From contig MWEG01000114.1 in the NCBI GenBank assembly GCA_002070945.1, positions 1 through 59,901 of the forward strand: 59,901 bases of DNA, read 5' to 3'. The notes beneath the pieces were generated by a model, which did no database searches, had not been told where the DNA came from, and worked only from the letters and a program-made list of their open reading frames with translations. The position numbers and the translations under genes were made by a program. Of this stretch, positions 44,713 to 57,200 are shown piece after piece (the first letter of the stretch is position 1; each line of letters starts with the position of its first letter). Source of the stretch: Lentisphaerae bacterium ADurb.Bin082. Lineage in GTDB: Bacteria > Verrucomicrobiota > Lentisphaeria > Oligosphaerales > Oligosphaeraceae.

Positions 44713-45270
44713 ATGAAAACTCGACTCTGTCTTTCTGGCGTTTGTCTCCTGGTGTTGGTTATGTTGGGCGGTCGTCAGATGCAGGCTCAGACGACGTTGG
44801 GTGAAGCCCTGAATGTGCCTGGGGGGACGCTGGAGTTCACCTCCTCCAGTACGTACGGCCCACCTTATCCGTGGACTGTGGTGACAGGGCCTGGAGCGAC
44901 GCATGATGGCGCGTCCGCCGCCCGCTCCGGCGCCACCGGCTACTTCTATTCATCCGGCACCTACATCCGCAGCATGTTAAACACCACCTTGGCGGAGCCT
45001 GGGGTGCTGACTTTCTGGGTGAAGAAAGCCGGGAGCGGCACACTTAAATTCTACGTCAATGGCGCTTATTCGCAAACCATTGAAGACTCCTGGGAGACGA
45101 ACGGAGAATGGCGTTTTCACCAGGTGAAGCTCCGGCTGTTCAAACAGACTACGGTACAGTGGTGCTTTGAAAACTTGCAGTCAGGCAGTCAACCTGGCCA
45201 AACCGTGCATTATTTCCTGCTTGACGAGGTGCGCTGGCATCCTGCTGACGAGCAGGGGTGCGTGTTCTAG
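44713..45270 (+). CDS. N-terminal part of giant surface protein, ending at an in-frame TAG
   Basis: 185 codons from the ATG at 44713 (GGGGGAAG upstream) to TAG 45268-45270. The first 26 residues are a signal peptide (CLSGVCLLVLVMLGG, then AQA). The rest is a beta-sandwich module: LEFTSSSTYGPPYPWTVV, EPGVLTFWVKKAGSGTLKFY and HYFLLDEVRWHP. Two further modules of this kind occur downstream in the same frame at about 46465-46930 and 57470-57880. After the TAG the frame continues without interruption for more than 14 kb with matching architecture, so this is almost certainly the start of the giant gene and not a separate protein. Confidence 0.8.
   Translation: MKTRLCLSGVCLLVLVMLGGRQMQAQTTLGEALNVPGGTLEFTSSSTYGPPYPWTVVTGPGATHDGASAARSGATGYFYSSGTYIRSMLNTTLAEPGVLTFWVKKAGSGTLKFYVNGAYSQTIEDSWETNGEWRFHQVKLRLFKQTTVQWCFENLQSGSQPGQTVHYFLLDEVRWHPADEQGCVF
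45268..45270 (+). other. In-frame TAG inside the giant gene
   Basis: Codon 186, in the context GTG TTC TAG CTC AAT GAA GAC GGC. The equivalent place after the second beta-sandwich reads FGYVVNPDG, so a Tyr codon (TAT/TAC to TAG, one change) is a plausible ancestor. TAG also ends tcdA (8148) and the hydrolase gene at 39600, so it is not generally reassigned here. Confidence 0.85.
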
Positions 45271-48200
45271 CTCAATGAAGACGGCAACAGCTATGCGGTT
45301 TGGGCCTACCTCGGCCAGGCTGCCGAGGTAAACATCCCAGCGACGTTTGAGGGAAAGCCGGTCACCGTCATTGCCGCAAACGCCTTTGTTTACAATGAAA
45401 ACAACTTGAGCGTGATTTTGCCCGAGGGACTGCTGCGCATTGAGGACCACGCCTTTTCTTCCCGCTACCTGTCTTCAGTGACCCTGCCCTCGACTCTGCA
45501 ACACATCGGGGCGAGTGCGTTCTATAATTGTCAGAATTTAAAGCAGGTGACATTGCCGGCAAACTTGACTGAACTCGGCGAAATGGCCTTTTGTGGCGCT
45601 GGCCTGGAGCAAGTCGTGTTGCCGCCAGGGCTGTCGAACATCCCCATGGCTGCCTTTCAGTCTTGCCGATCACTGCGTTCGCTCGTCATTCCCGCGACTG
45701 TCCAGGAAATCGGCAACGATGCATTCAGCAATTGCGACCTGACCAGCATCGTGTTTGCCGACCGCAGCGGGAACGACATCACCTTGGGCGAAAGGTGCTT
45801 TGCTTTCAACTTAAACTTGCGCGAGTGCATTCTCCCCGAGGGCATTACGACCCTGCCGCCATACATGCTGGCCGGAAACGAATCGGGTGACATCGACCTT
45901 CCAGCCATCCGCATTCCCGCCAGCGTGACATCGCTGGACAGCCTGGCTTTTGACTTCTGCCATAACGTGGTCATTTTCTTCATGGGGCCGCCGCCATTTG
46001 TCGTAGAACCTATAGGGAGATCAGGGGGGGCGGACAACCTTGGCAACGCCCTGGTCGTCTATCAGGTCGCACACCAGGCGGCTTGGACGGAAGTTCTGGA
46101 CGGCGAAGGCAGGTTCCACGGCTTTCCGACCGAATCCCTCGCTGGCGAGCCGCTCCCGTTGCCAGAAATTACCACTCCGACAGAAAAGTCTACGTTCCTA
46201 GACAGCGTTGTGGTGACGTTCACGCTGAATGAGCCTTTGCAGGGCGACAAATTGCTGGTCGAGCGTTCGGAAGACAATGGCGCAACCTTCGTCCCGACAG
46301 TTTTGACGCCTGGCGAAAGCAGCGGCGGCTTCCTCGCCGCAGGCACCGCGCAGTGGACGTATACCTTGACCATGAGCGCCGAATTCCGGGTTCACGCCGT
46401 CCGCCCCGCCAACGGCACGCGCGGCATTCCCGGCTACAGCCGCTGCTCCGGCACGGTGACCAAGAAGTATCTGCGCTGGAACGAATATGCCGACGCCCTT
46501 GACAATCGCACCCTGGACTTCGCCTTTGAAGCCCCGGAATACTGGAGCGTCAGCACCAGCCAGTTCAAGGCCGGCGGCAGCTCGTTGCTTGTGGATCTTG
46601 GCGGCCCCGAGGACAATCCTCCTATGCAAACGATGCTGCTGGCCCAGGTCACTGGTCCGGGCTTGCTCGCCTTTTGGATTTATCCGGAACGGGGCGGCAT
46701 GGGTGTTTACTTTGGCGAAATTGATCCGAGCGGCAAAGGCTGGCATGGCCTCAAGGAAGACAGCCCCATTCATACGCGGGGCCTCGCTTCCTATGACAAC
46801 AACCCTAAGACCTGGATCAGATGCACGGTTGCCATCCCGCCGGGCGACTTTCAGGTTGGCTGGAGCTTTGGTGGCTCGTTTGACGGCGGGGCGGCATACA
46901 TTGACCAGGTTCAGTTTATGGAGCTGGAGGGGAATTTCGGCTATGTCGTCAACCCAGACGGCGTCAGCGTCACGGTCATGGCCTTCAACGACAACCAAAC
47001 ACCGGAGGAGATAGGTCGGGCCTCGACGGCCTTCAACGATAACCAGACGAGGTTAGACCCGCCCCCTGTGGCCTTGGAAATCCCCGCCACGCTGGGCGGG
47101 CTGCCCGTCACCGGCATCGGCGACTACGCCTTCATCGGCCTGGAGCTTGAATCCCTGGTCATCCCGCCCTCAGTCACGACCATCGGGAACTATGCCTTCA
47201 GCGGGTGCTATGGGTTGGGCGAAATCGTCATTCCGGCATCCGTGACGACGCTGGGCGAGGGCGCGTTTGCCGATTACGACGATTTGCGCCATGTCGAGTT
47301 CCCGGGGACGCAGCCCGCCGGCAGTGGCAACCTGGGCAGCCAGGCCATCATCTTCTTTGCCCAGGGGCAGCCTGGATGGGTTGACGGCGGCACCTACCGC
47401 GGCTTGTTGACCGTCACCATCAGCGGCGAGCGGGTTGAAGAGCCAACTTTCCTTCGCGGCGACATGCCAGCGCCGGCGTTCATGTACTTCAACCAGGCAT
47501 TCCAACTCACCATGGTCACCGACGCTGGGCCGGACCTGACCATCCGCTATGCCATAGGCGGCGTTGTGCCGACGGCTGCCGACCCCGGCTTGCCGTACCA
47601 AGGCGTTCCCATCGAACTTGATGACGCCACGGACGACATCACGGTCAGCGCCCGCGTCTTCCGGGGAGCGGCGCCATGCAGCGGCGTCACCCGCGTCACC
47701 TTCCGCAACGCCAAGGAACTCAGCGAAATCCTGGATTGCTTTGACGCGATTTTCGTGCTCCGCGACCCGGCCAGATGGCAGATCATCGAGGAAGCCGATG
47801 GCAACCGCTACTTGCAAGCCGGGCCATATCCGGAAAAATCCTTCGAGCAGGCGCTCCTTTACATCTATGTCCATTACCCGGAAAATGAATTGCCGAACCA
47901 GATCGGCTTCCGCTGGCGCCTGGTCTCAACCTTGGTCAATCCAGGCGACTATGACGCCGGCTGGTGGAGTTTTTGGCTGGAGGGGCACGATGGCTTGGTG
48001 CGCAACAAACACCAGGAAGATTGGCAGATTGCGAACTTTAATGTGACCAAAGGCGGCTGGCTGTCTGCCTCGCTTTCGTTTGGCGACTATTGGGCGGCTC
48101 AGCCCGGCATCTGTCACCTGAAGCTGGACCGCTTCATGGGCAGAGCGCCCAAGGCCACACCCAAAGTGACGGTTGAGCCGCCCGGCGCCGGCACAGTCAG

Positions 48201-51200
48201 CTATTTGTCGCCCCAGCCCAATGAGTGGCAGCCCTTCCTGGGAACCGAACGCATATTAGTCGGCAAGCAGGTGCAGTTCCGAGCCGAGCCGTCCCCAGGC
48301 TATATGTTCGTGGAATGGCAGCGCTATGACCTTATCACCGGCCAATACGTGGGATACAGCACCGACCCGCAGATGGAGTTCCAAGTCCGTGAGGACGAGG
48401 ATGGCGACCAGGCCGAAAATGACTTCAAGGCCGTGTTTACGCCAGCGGTCCAGGTCCAGGTCACCCTCGGCGAGGGCGGCGTGTGGCCTCAGCGCCCTGG
48501 TTACGCGCAGGGCGCCTACACCCAGAGCGGCCTGGTTGCCAAGGACACCGTGCTCAAATTCTGGCCAGCGGCTTTGGACGGGTATGTCTTCACCGGCTGG
48601 AGCGACGGCGCTGCGGACATTGACCGCACCATCGTCTGCAGCCAGGACATCGCCCTGCATGGCAATTTCACCAGATACATTGATTCCGCGCCGTACGCCA
48701 CGGTCGCCTACACCGGCGATGCCAGCGAAATCACGATTACCAGCGGCAAGGGGGTTCTGACCGAACTCAATTTCGACGGAACCATCACCTACACCATCAG
48801 CGTCGCGTATCCGGAAACGTACCGCTTCGCCGGATGGCAGTTTGACCAGGGAGCTGTCGTTGCCTTCCAGGTCAACGGCTCTGACTTGACGGTCACTCTC
48901 GACTGGAACAAGACCAAGCGCTTTGCCCCTAAGGCGACATTCCACAAGCAGGCGCGCCTGACGGTTCTGGTCGCGGCCGGCCAGGAAAACCGCGGTCTGC
49001 TGCAAGTGCGGAAGACCAATGGCGCCGGCGAGGAGATCATCCTGGATGAGGGCGGGGGCGCGCATGTCGACATTGGCTCGAAGGTCTGGCTCAGGGCCGC
49101 GCCCGTGGGCACCAACCGGTTCGAGCGATGGAACTGGCAGTATGGCGGCAATAGCAGAAGCAGCTCCGCGCCCGAGATGACAGAGACCATCGCGGACTAT
49201 CCGTCCTACCAGTTCACGGCGTCGTTCGTCGCCCAGGCGCACCTGACCCTGCAAATCGATCCAGACGCCAACGGCGCCGGCAAGTTCCAAGTCAAGGGGC
49301 AGGACTACCAGCCGGGCCAGTGCCATGACGTCGGCGCACAAGTCAGCATCCGGGCCATCCCTGACCAGAACAACCGCTTCGTCAAGTGGCTGGACAATGA
49401 CAGCGCCAGCCCGTACCGCACCGTCTACATCAAGTCTGGGGACAACGTCTACACCGCCCGGTTCGTCAAAACCGGCACGGTCACCATGAAGGCCAAGATC
49501 ACCACCACCGGCGAGTCCGGCGGCGGCGTCACCAAAGTCTACACCCCCGACCTGGGCGCTGACCTGACTATCACTGCCACGCCCCTTTATGGCTACAGCT
49601 TCGTCAAATGGGAGGACAACGGCAGCACAGAGCCCAGCCGCACCATTGCCAACATCGGCGTCGACGATTTGGAGTTCACGGCCCTGTACCAGCCGGTGAT
49701 CAGCGTGTCGGCCTCGGCCCCGGTCGGCGGCGGCTCTTTCACCGGCGTCGGCCAGAAGCTGCATTCGGAATTCCCGCTGACTGTCACTGCGGTTCCCTAC
49801 AACGGCTATCGGTTTGGCCGCTGGCTTGACGACCCGGCCAAGCCGGCAGAGCGCGAACTCACCGTGGGCGACATCGTCGACAACCGCATCAACTTGCAGG
49901 CCATGTTCGTGCGCGTCTGCAACGTCGTGGTGCAGCCGCAGCCAGGCCAGCACCTGCTCGGCGCGGTCGCCATCACGGATGACGGCGGCGCTGAATTCAC
50001 CCTCAACCCCGGCACCGGCGCCTATTCGGCGTTGGTTGACGCTGGCGCCAAGATTTCCTACCAGGCCATTGCCAACCCCGGCTGCGACTTTGTGCGCTGG
50101 GCCTGGGACGGCTCCAAAAACCCCGTTGTCACCGACATGACGATTGACAAGTCGCGCACCTTCACGGCCGTGTTTGCCGAGCGCGCCACGATCCACTGCA
50201 GCGTCAAGCCCGGCCAGGAGACCTGGGGCGCGGTCAGCATGGTCTACGAGGGTGCGCCGGCCCAGTCCGGGCCGAACTTCCATGTCGGCAAGTGGGTTCA
50301 GATTACGGCGACGCCTAAGCCGAATGCCCGCTTTGTGCGCTGGAGCGACGGGTCGACCTCGACCGTGCGCAATCTACAGGTGGCCGAGGGCGAAAAGACG
50401 TATATAGCCGAATTTGTGCGCACCTCAAGTGTCATTGTCAATCTGACCTCCGACACTCCCGGCGAGCAGCCGCCAACCATGCGCTGGGGATTTCCCTGGA
50501 CAGCCTGGCTGGCCAGCGGCCAGAAGGTCGTCTTCGACGTCGAGGACGACACTGGCAGGGACTGCCCCTTGCAGTTCTACGGACAGTACGGCTGGAATCT
50601 GCCGGTCGAGCACGGCCAGATCCTCAAGGTGCCGCCGCAGCAGAACCTGGTCTTGGATTACCAGTACAGAAAGATTACCACCGGCACCCTGGTCGGCTGG
50701 CTCAATCCGAGCAATATTGGAGCCCAATGGCGCGTCAAGGCCAATCCGCAGACCGGTTACCCGGGCGGCGGGGAATGGCTAGGCAACGGCGCGTCCGTCG
50801 TCCTGGAGCAAGGCGAGTATGAAATTGAATTCTCGCCGGTTGTGGACGAGCTGGGCCTTGAGAGCTGGCACCGCCCGAGCGTCCTGGTGCTGGATCAGGG
50901 CGAAGGCGCGACGGTCACGGTCACCGCCAACCAGCGCCGCAACTTCACCGGCAAATATCGCAAGTACATCCCTGACCTGGAATTGAGCTTTTCGCCCGGT
51001 GAAACCTCGGAGGGTGCCGGGCCACTGGCAACGATAGCAACCCTGAGCCGCCTGCCGCGCGTCCCCGGCGGGGAGACCGACCGCCGCGAAAGCATCAAAG
51101 TCATCTTCACCCCCAGCGAGGCCAACGCGCTTATCTTCCCGTCCTCGATCACCATTCCTGCCGAGCGCGAACGTGTCCAGTTCACAGTCGGGGTGATTGA

Positions 51201-54200
51201 CAATGACTTGCGTGAAAATACGGAAATCTTGGCGGCGGACGGCGAGACCGTGCTGGGCCGCGGCCGCATTGTCCGCCTGAATGGCCGGGTCTCCGTCCCC
51301 TCAAGCTGCAATTGCGACGGCACCCCGAGTTCGGGCGCGGAAATCTTCGCCGACTTGGCGGTTTATGACAATGACGGCCCGGCCTTGCAGGTGACGGTCA
51401 ACCCCTCCACCATGCAGGAACCCTTGCCCCCGGACAACGAGAAGCTGTACCCGAACGCCTTGACCGTCCGCCGCAACGACCGCACTGGCGACGGCCTCCC
51501 GGCCATCACCGTGGCGTTGTCGGCGCTCGTGAACGGCGTGGAAGACGACAGCGAATTCGAGTTCCGCCAAAACGGCCTGCGTGTGGACGAAGTCGTGATA
51601 CCGGCCGGCGAACTCCAGGTGACCGTGGACATCGCCACCCTGGATGACGGCGTGGAAGACGGCAACCAGCTCATCTCCGTATATGCCGACACCCAGGCCA
51701 CGCCGCCGGACGAGCCGGAAACCAAGTACGCACCCGGCTCCTGCTGGGTCATGGTCAGCGACCTCAGCTTCCCGGACTACGTCATCACCTCGGTGGCCAC
51801 GCCGACCGAGCCGCTGTCTGCCGGCGACGTCTATGAACTGGAGCTGGCCTTGAAGAACCAGGGCCGGATGCCCATGGCCGGCAGCATCCCCCTGGCCGTC
51901 CACGCCAGCGCCAATGACATGCTCAACGACCAAAATCGGATTCTGGAGACCAGCTACATCGGCGGCCTGGAGGTCGGCCAGAGCGCCATCCTGCGCCTGA
52001 ACATTCCGCTGGAGATGGTGCCTGGCTCCAACTGGCGCTTCGCCGTCGTCGTCAACCCGCGCAGCACCCTGCGCGAAGTCAGCCAGCTCAACAACACCAC
52101 CTGGTCGGGAAAATTCACTGTGGAGGCGTCGTACCGGGCAACGGCGGAGCTGGCTGACCCGGCCCAGCTCACGTCCCTGATAGGACAGCCAGTAACGCTG
52201 GCTGGCCGCACCTTGCGGCTCGACTCGGACGTGCCAATCGGCCAAGTTGACGCGGATGTGTACGTCATCGTCAACGGTGTGCGCCGAATTCTGCCGGTGA
52301 CCAGCGACGCTGACGGACGCTTCACGGTTGACTTCATGCCGCTCCCGGGCGAAGCCGGCCATGTCATCGTCGGCGCCTGCTATCCCGGCCTGGGGAGCAC
52401 GGTCGCGCAGGACGAATTCGACATCCTCGGCCTGCGCTTCGTCAAGAGCGTCTGCGGCGAGAACAGCTCCACCAAGTATGTCCAATGGGGCGTCACCGTG
52501 AATGACGTCAATGCCTGCTCGCTGCAGCTGAGCAATCGCAGCCCTGCGCCGCTGTCCAACCTGCGCGCCCGGCTCGTGAACGCGCCGGCCCACTGCGAGG
52601 TGGCCTGGAACGACGCCGGAACCGACCTGATTCTGGATGAACTGCCGGGCAACGCCACGCGCACGGCCGTGTTCACGGTCAAGGGTACGGCGCCGACCCA
52701 GGGCAGGAACTACCAGTACTTCACCGTTGAGGTCACCACGGACGAAGGCGTCGCGCTTGACATCCCTGCCTACTTCCATGTCAAGCCGCGCTACGCCAAG
52801 CTGGCCTTGGCGCCGACAGCGCTGGATGTGACCATGCAGCTGGACCCGCAGAACAACCGCGGGACGCCTCGCAACATCGAAGTGGCCATCCTCAACGAGG
52901 GGGCGGAGGAGACCGGGCCGATCACGGTTTCGCTCCCCAGCCTGACTTGGATGAAGCTGGTCGGCGCCAACACCCTGGCCAGCATCCAGCCAGGAGAGTC
53001 AACGTCGTTCCTGCTCACCTTGACGGCGGACGGCAACACGCCCCTCAACGCCCCGCTGAACGGCACGCTGGCAATCAATGCGCCCAATGCCTTTGCCGGC
53101 GTGACGCTGCCGTTCCGGGCGACGGCGGTGGCCGAGGGCACTGGCAGCCTGACTGTGGACGCCATCGACGACTATACGTACTATGAAGCCCATGCGCCGC
53201 ATCTTGAAGGCGCCCTGGTGGTGGTGCGCAATCCCTACACCAACAAGGAGCTGGCCCGCGGCGTCACCCTGGCCAACGGCAAGGTCACCCTGGAAGGGCT
53301 GCCGGTCGGCCTCTGCAAGGTCACAGTCAGCAAGGAAAAGCACGCCACCTACACGAACAACGTCGAAATTCAGCCGGGGCGGGAAACTACCCTGGAGGCC
53401 TTCCTGGACTACCAGGCCATCACCTATTCCTGGGAAGTGGTCCGGGTGGAGATCGAGGATCGCTATGAAGTCGAACTGACCATCGTCTACGAGACGAATG
53501 TCCCGATGCCGGTGGTGGAGACGGTCATGCCGGCCAAGCTGCCGTTCCTGCGTCCGGGCGAGACGCATGCCTTCAGCGTGAATCTCACCAACAAGGGCCT
53601 GATCCGCGCCGACGACGTCGAGTTCACGCTGCCGGAGGTGTTCAACAGCCCGCAATGCGCCTTCGCCTTCAATTACCCCAGGGGGACCTACAGCCTGCTG
53701 CCGCAGCAGTCGATCACCATCCCGGTGGTGGCCACTGGGGTGGCGCAAACTCGCGCCTACGAATGTCTTAGCTATTCTCAGACCCTCTGGTCCTGGGAAT
53801 GCGGCTTTGACCGCAAGTGGCACCGGATCAAGAAGGTCTTCTCCGTCGAAGGTACATTCTGCGGCCAGGGCAGCTACAGCTCCCCTGGCGACGGCCCAGC
53901 CGACCCAGCCGGCTTATACAGCGGGCTCAGCATGCCGCTCGACAGCGGCCCTGGCCAGACGGCGCGCGTTACAACGCCACCGGTGCCGACCGCGCCCTCG
54001 TTCGACTCCGACTGCATTCCCTGCACCAATGGCGTGGGCGTCAACCTGGCCAAATGCGCCATCGGCTTTATCCCTATCTTAGGCTGCGCCTTCGGCATTG
54101 GCGACTGCCTGTGGGGGCTGAAGAACGCCTACGAAAGCGGCACCGCCTATTCCTGGGGCACCTCTGGCCTCAACTGCGCCTTCAACGTGGCAGGATGCTT

Positions 54201-57200
54201 CCATCCTGGCGGCACCGTGGCCTCCTGCCTGCTCGGCATCGCCACCGCCTGTGACGACGCAACCGGGCTGCTGGGCACCCGCTCTGGCGGGAATGTCCAC
54301 AAGCCGCAATGGCTGGCCGAGGCGCAGGACAAGCTCCTGATCGTCGTCGACCTGGCAGAACAGCATCTGGCGTATTTCCGGGAAATCTACGGGGTTCCCA
54401 GCTGGGGCAACGCCGAACCGGAAGCCGCCACAGCGTTCTTCAACGCCTTCATGCTTTTGGGACTGCCCGGCGGCGTCGCCGTCCAAGTGAGCGATGCGCA
54501 GAAGGCCACGCTGCTGACCGTGCTGCCGGAAGGCGTCGAGCCAACTGACCTGGATGCCTTCGTAGCGCGCTGGAACCGCTCCGTGGCCTATTGGGAGACT
54601 TGCGGCATGGATGCGTTCCCAGACTATCCGGAAGGCGCGAACCCGGAGGATTACCTCAGCCTGAAGCGCCTGTACGACCTGTCCCGGGAAATGGTCCGCT
54701 GCGAAAACGAGGCCAAGGCCCTGGGCTACGCATCGGTCGAAGACCTGTACCTCAAGGTCACCAAGGACATGGAAGCAGAACTCAAGAGCGGCAGCTCTGT
54801 CTGCGCCCAGGTGACCATCAAGATTTCGCAGACCGTGTCCCTGACTAGGGAGGCTTTCGAGGGTACGCTGACGCTGTTCAACGGCCATGAGAACAAGAAC
54901 ATGACGAATGTCCGCTTGCAGCTGGTGGTGACCGACGCTCTTGGCAAGGACTGCACCGACTTGTTTGACATCAGCGAGCTGCCGGAGCGGTTTGTAAATC
55001 TGACGGCGATCGACGGCGGCGGCGTCCTCGCCCCCAAGAAGACCGGCAGCGCAACAGTGCGGTTCATCCCTGAAAACGCCGCCGCGCCAGTGACGAGCAA
55101 GACCTACTTCTTCGGCGGCATCCTGTCCTACACCAACCCCTTCTCGGACGAGACCGCGACGATTGAGCTGACCGCCGTGCCCCTTGAGGTTTCCCCTGGG
55201 CCGCGCTTGCAAATGCACTACTTCCTGCAGCGCGACATCTTGGGCGACGATCCTCTGACCGAGGCCATTGAACCGTCCTACCCGGCCGAGCTGTCCGTCC
55301 TGGTCTACAATCCCGGGTATGGCGACGCCAGGAATTTCCGCATTGACTCCGGGCTGCCGAAAATCACCGGCAATGACAAGGACCTGCTGATTGACTTTGC
55401 CCTGTGGGACTACGACTTGATTGAATCAACGCTCAATGGCCAGCCGAATTCAGCGCCGCTGGGGCAGGTCAATTTAGGCACCATCAAGGCTGGCGGGCAT
55501 GGCCTGGCGCAATGGTGGATGACCGCGTCGCTGCAAGGGCACTTCGTCGGCATGAGCGCTACCTATACGCACCTGACCAGCAACGGCAACCCGGACATCT
55601 GCCTGATTGACAGCGTCGACATCCATGAGCTGCATCGCTCCGGGCAGGACCTCGAGGGCAACGCCGCCTTCCTGGTCAACGATATCCCCGACCCGCAGGA
55701 TACACCAGACACCCTCTGGATAGGCAGGAATTTCGCCAACGGCGCCGAGCCTGCGCCCGTCGCGGTGTACGACTCCTGCACGGTCAGCGGCCAGGTTTTC
55801 GCGGCCGGCTCGGAAGACCCGGCCGACCCGCCGACGTACTCGTTCACGGTCACGCCCGATAGCGGCGGCGCCTGGTTCTACGTCAACATCCCGCAGCAGA
55901 TCCTCGCTGGCTATGAGATCGTCAGCACCGCCCGCGGCACCGAGGACATCCCATTCCGCAACTGCTGGCTGACTGACCGTACCCTGCCGGACGGCAGCGA
56001 CCCGGTCTACGAGACGCGCCTGCACTTGTTTGACTATTTCCCTGGCGCTGGCGCACACGACTACGTGGTCACGCTGCGGAAGAAGCCTGAGGTCACCCTG
56101 GAGATCGTCAGCTTCGGCGGCATTGACGGTTATGTCGTGCCCACGGCGTTGCCGCACATCGATGTGTTCTTCAGCGACGGCATCCGCCTTAATACGTTCA
56201 CTGCGGCGGACGTGACCCTGCGCCGGGAGGGACGGCTGGTCAGCCAGCAGAACCTGGAGAGCCTGACCTTTGCGGTCGTGGCCGAGGACGATGTCAACAA
56301 AATCTACCAATACCGCATCGGCAACCTGGGCGCGTTGACCATGGAGGACGGCTTCTACGTCCTGACCGTCCAGGCCGCCGGCATCAGCAACCGGGAAGGC
56401 GCCGCCGGGCAAGTCGGCAAGCAGGCGATGTGGGTGAAGAGCGCGGCCGCATACAACGGCGTTGCCATCGCCCGCATGGAGAAAGTCGTCGTCGACGGCA
56501 TGCAGGAAGGCGAATACCGGGTGGACATCGACTTCAACGGCGCGGTCGCGGAGGCCAGCGTGAACCGGAATGGGCTGATCCTCACCCGTGACGGCCAGGT
56601 AGTCCCGCTTGGCAAGGATGTGGTCGCCAGCGTCGGCGAATGGCCTGGCCAATTCAGCTTCTCCGGGATTGACGCCTACACCCAGGGCGATGGCGTCTAC
56701 CGGCTGCGCTTCGACGCCGCGGCCTCCGGAATCGTTGACCAGGGCGGCAATGCCAGCGGCGCCACCCGGGAAATCACCTGGACGGTTGACACCACCCCGC
56801 CTGGGCACGTCGCCGGATTGCGCATCGTCGTCGATGACGGCATTTCGGCTGACGACGGCGTGACCTGGGGCCGCAACAAAACCGTTGCGGGCACCTTGCC
56901 CGAAGGCGGCCTGAAGGTGGAAATCCTCTATAGGATGACCGGCGCCACTGCCAGCGCCCTGCTGACTACTAGGCAATTCGCCGCCGGCGAGACGACGATG
57001 AACATCCCAGTCACCCTGCCAGTCGATGGTGCCATCACCCTGACCGTGCGGATGACAGACGCAGCAGGCAACAGCACGGACGACAGCCTGGATATCTTTA
57101 TTGACACGATTCCGCTGTCAGCGCAGTTCATTGATTTGCCGACTGTGTCTCCGGCCGTGACTCGCCTGCTGTTCAGCGATTCAATCCTGGATGTAGGCCA

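Noticed and set aside
45268..45270. General reassignment of TAG to an amino acid
   Set aside because: tcdA and the hydrolase gene at 39600 end naturally at TAG, so it works as a stop in this genome.
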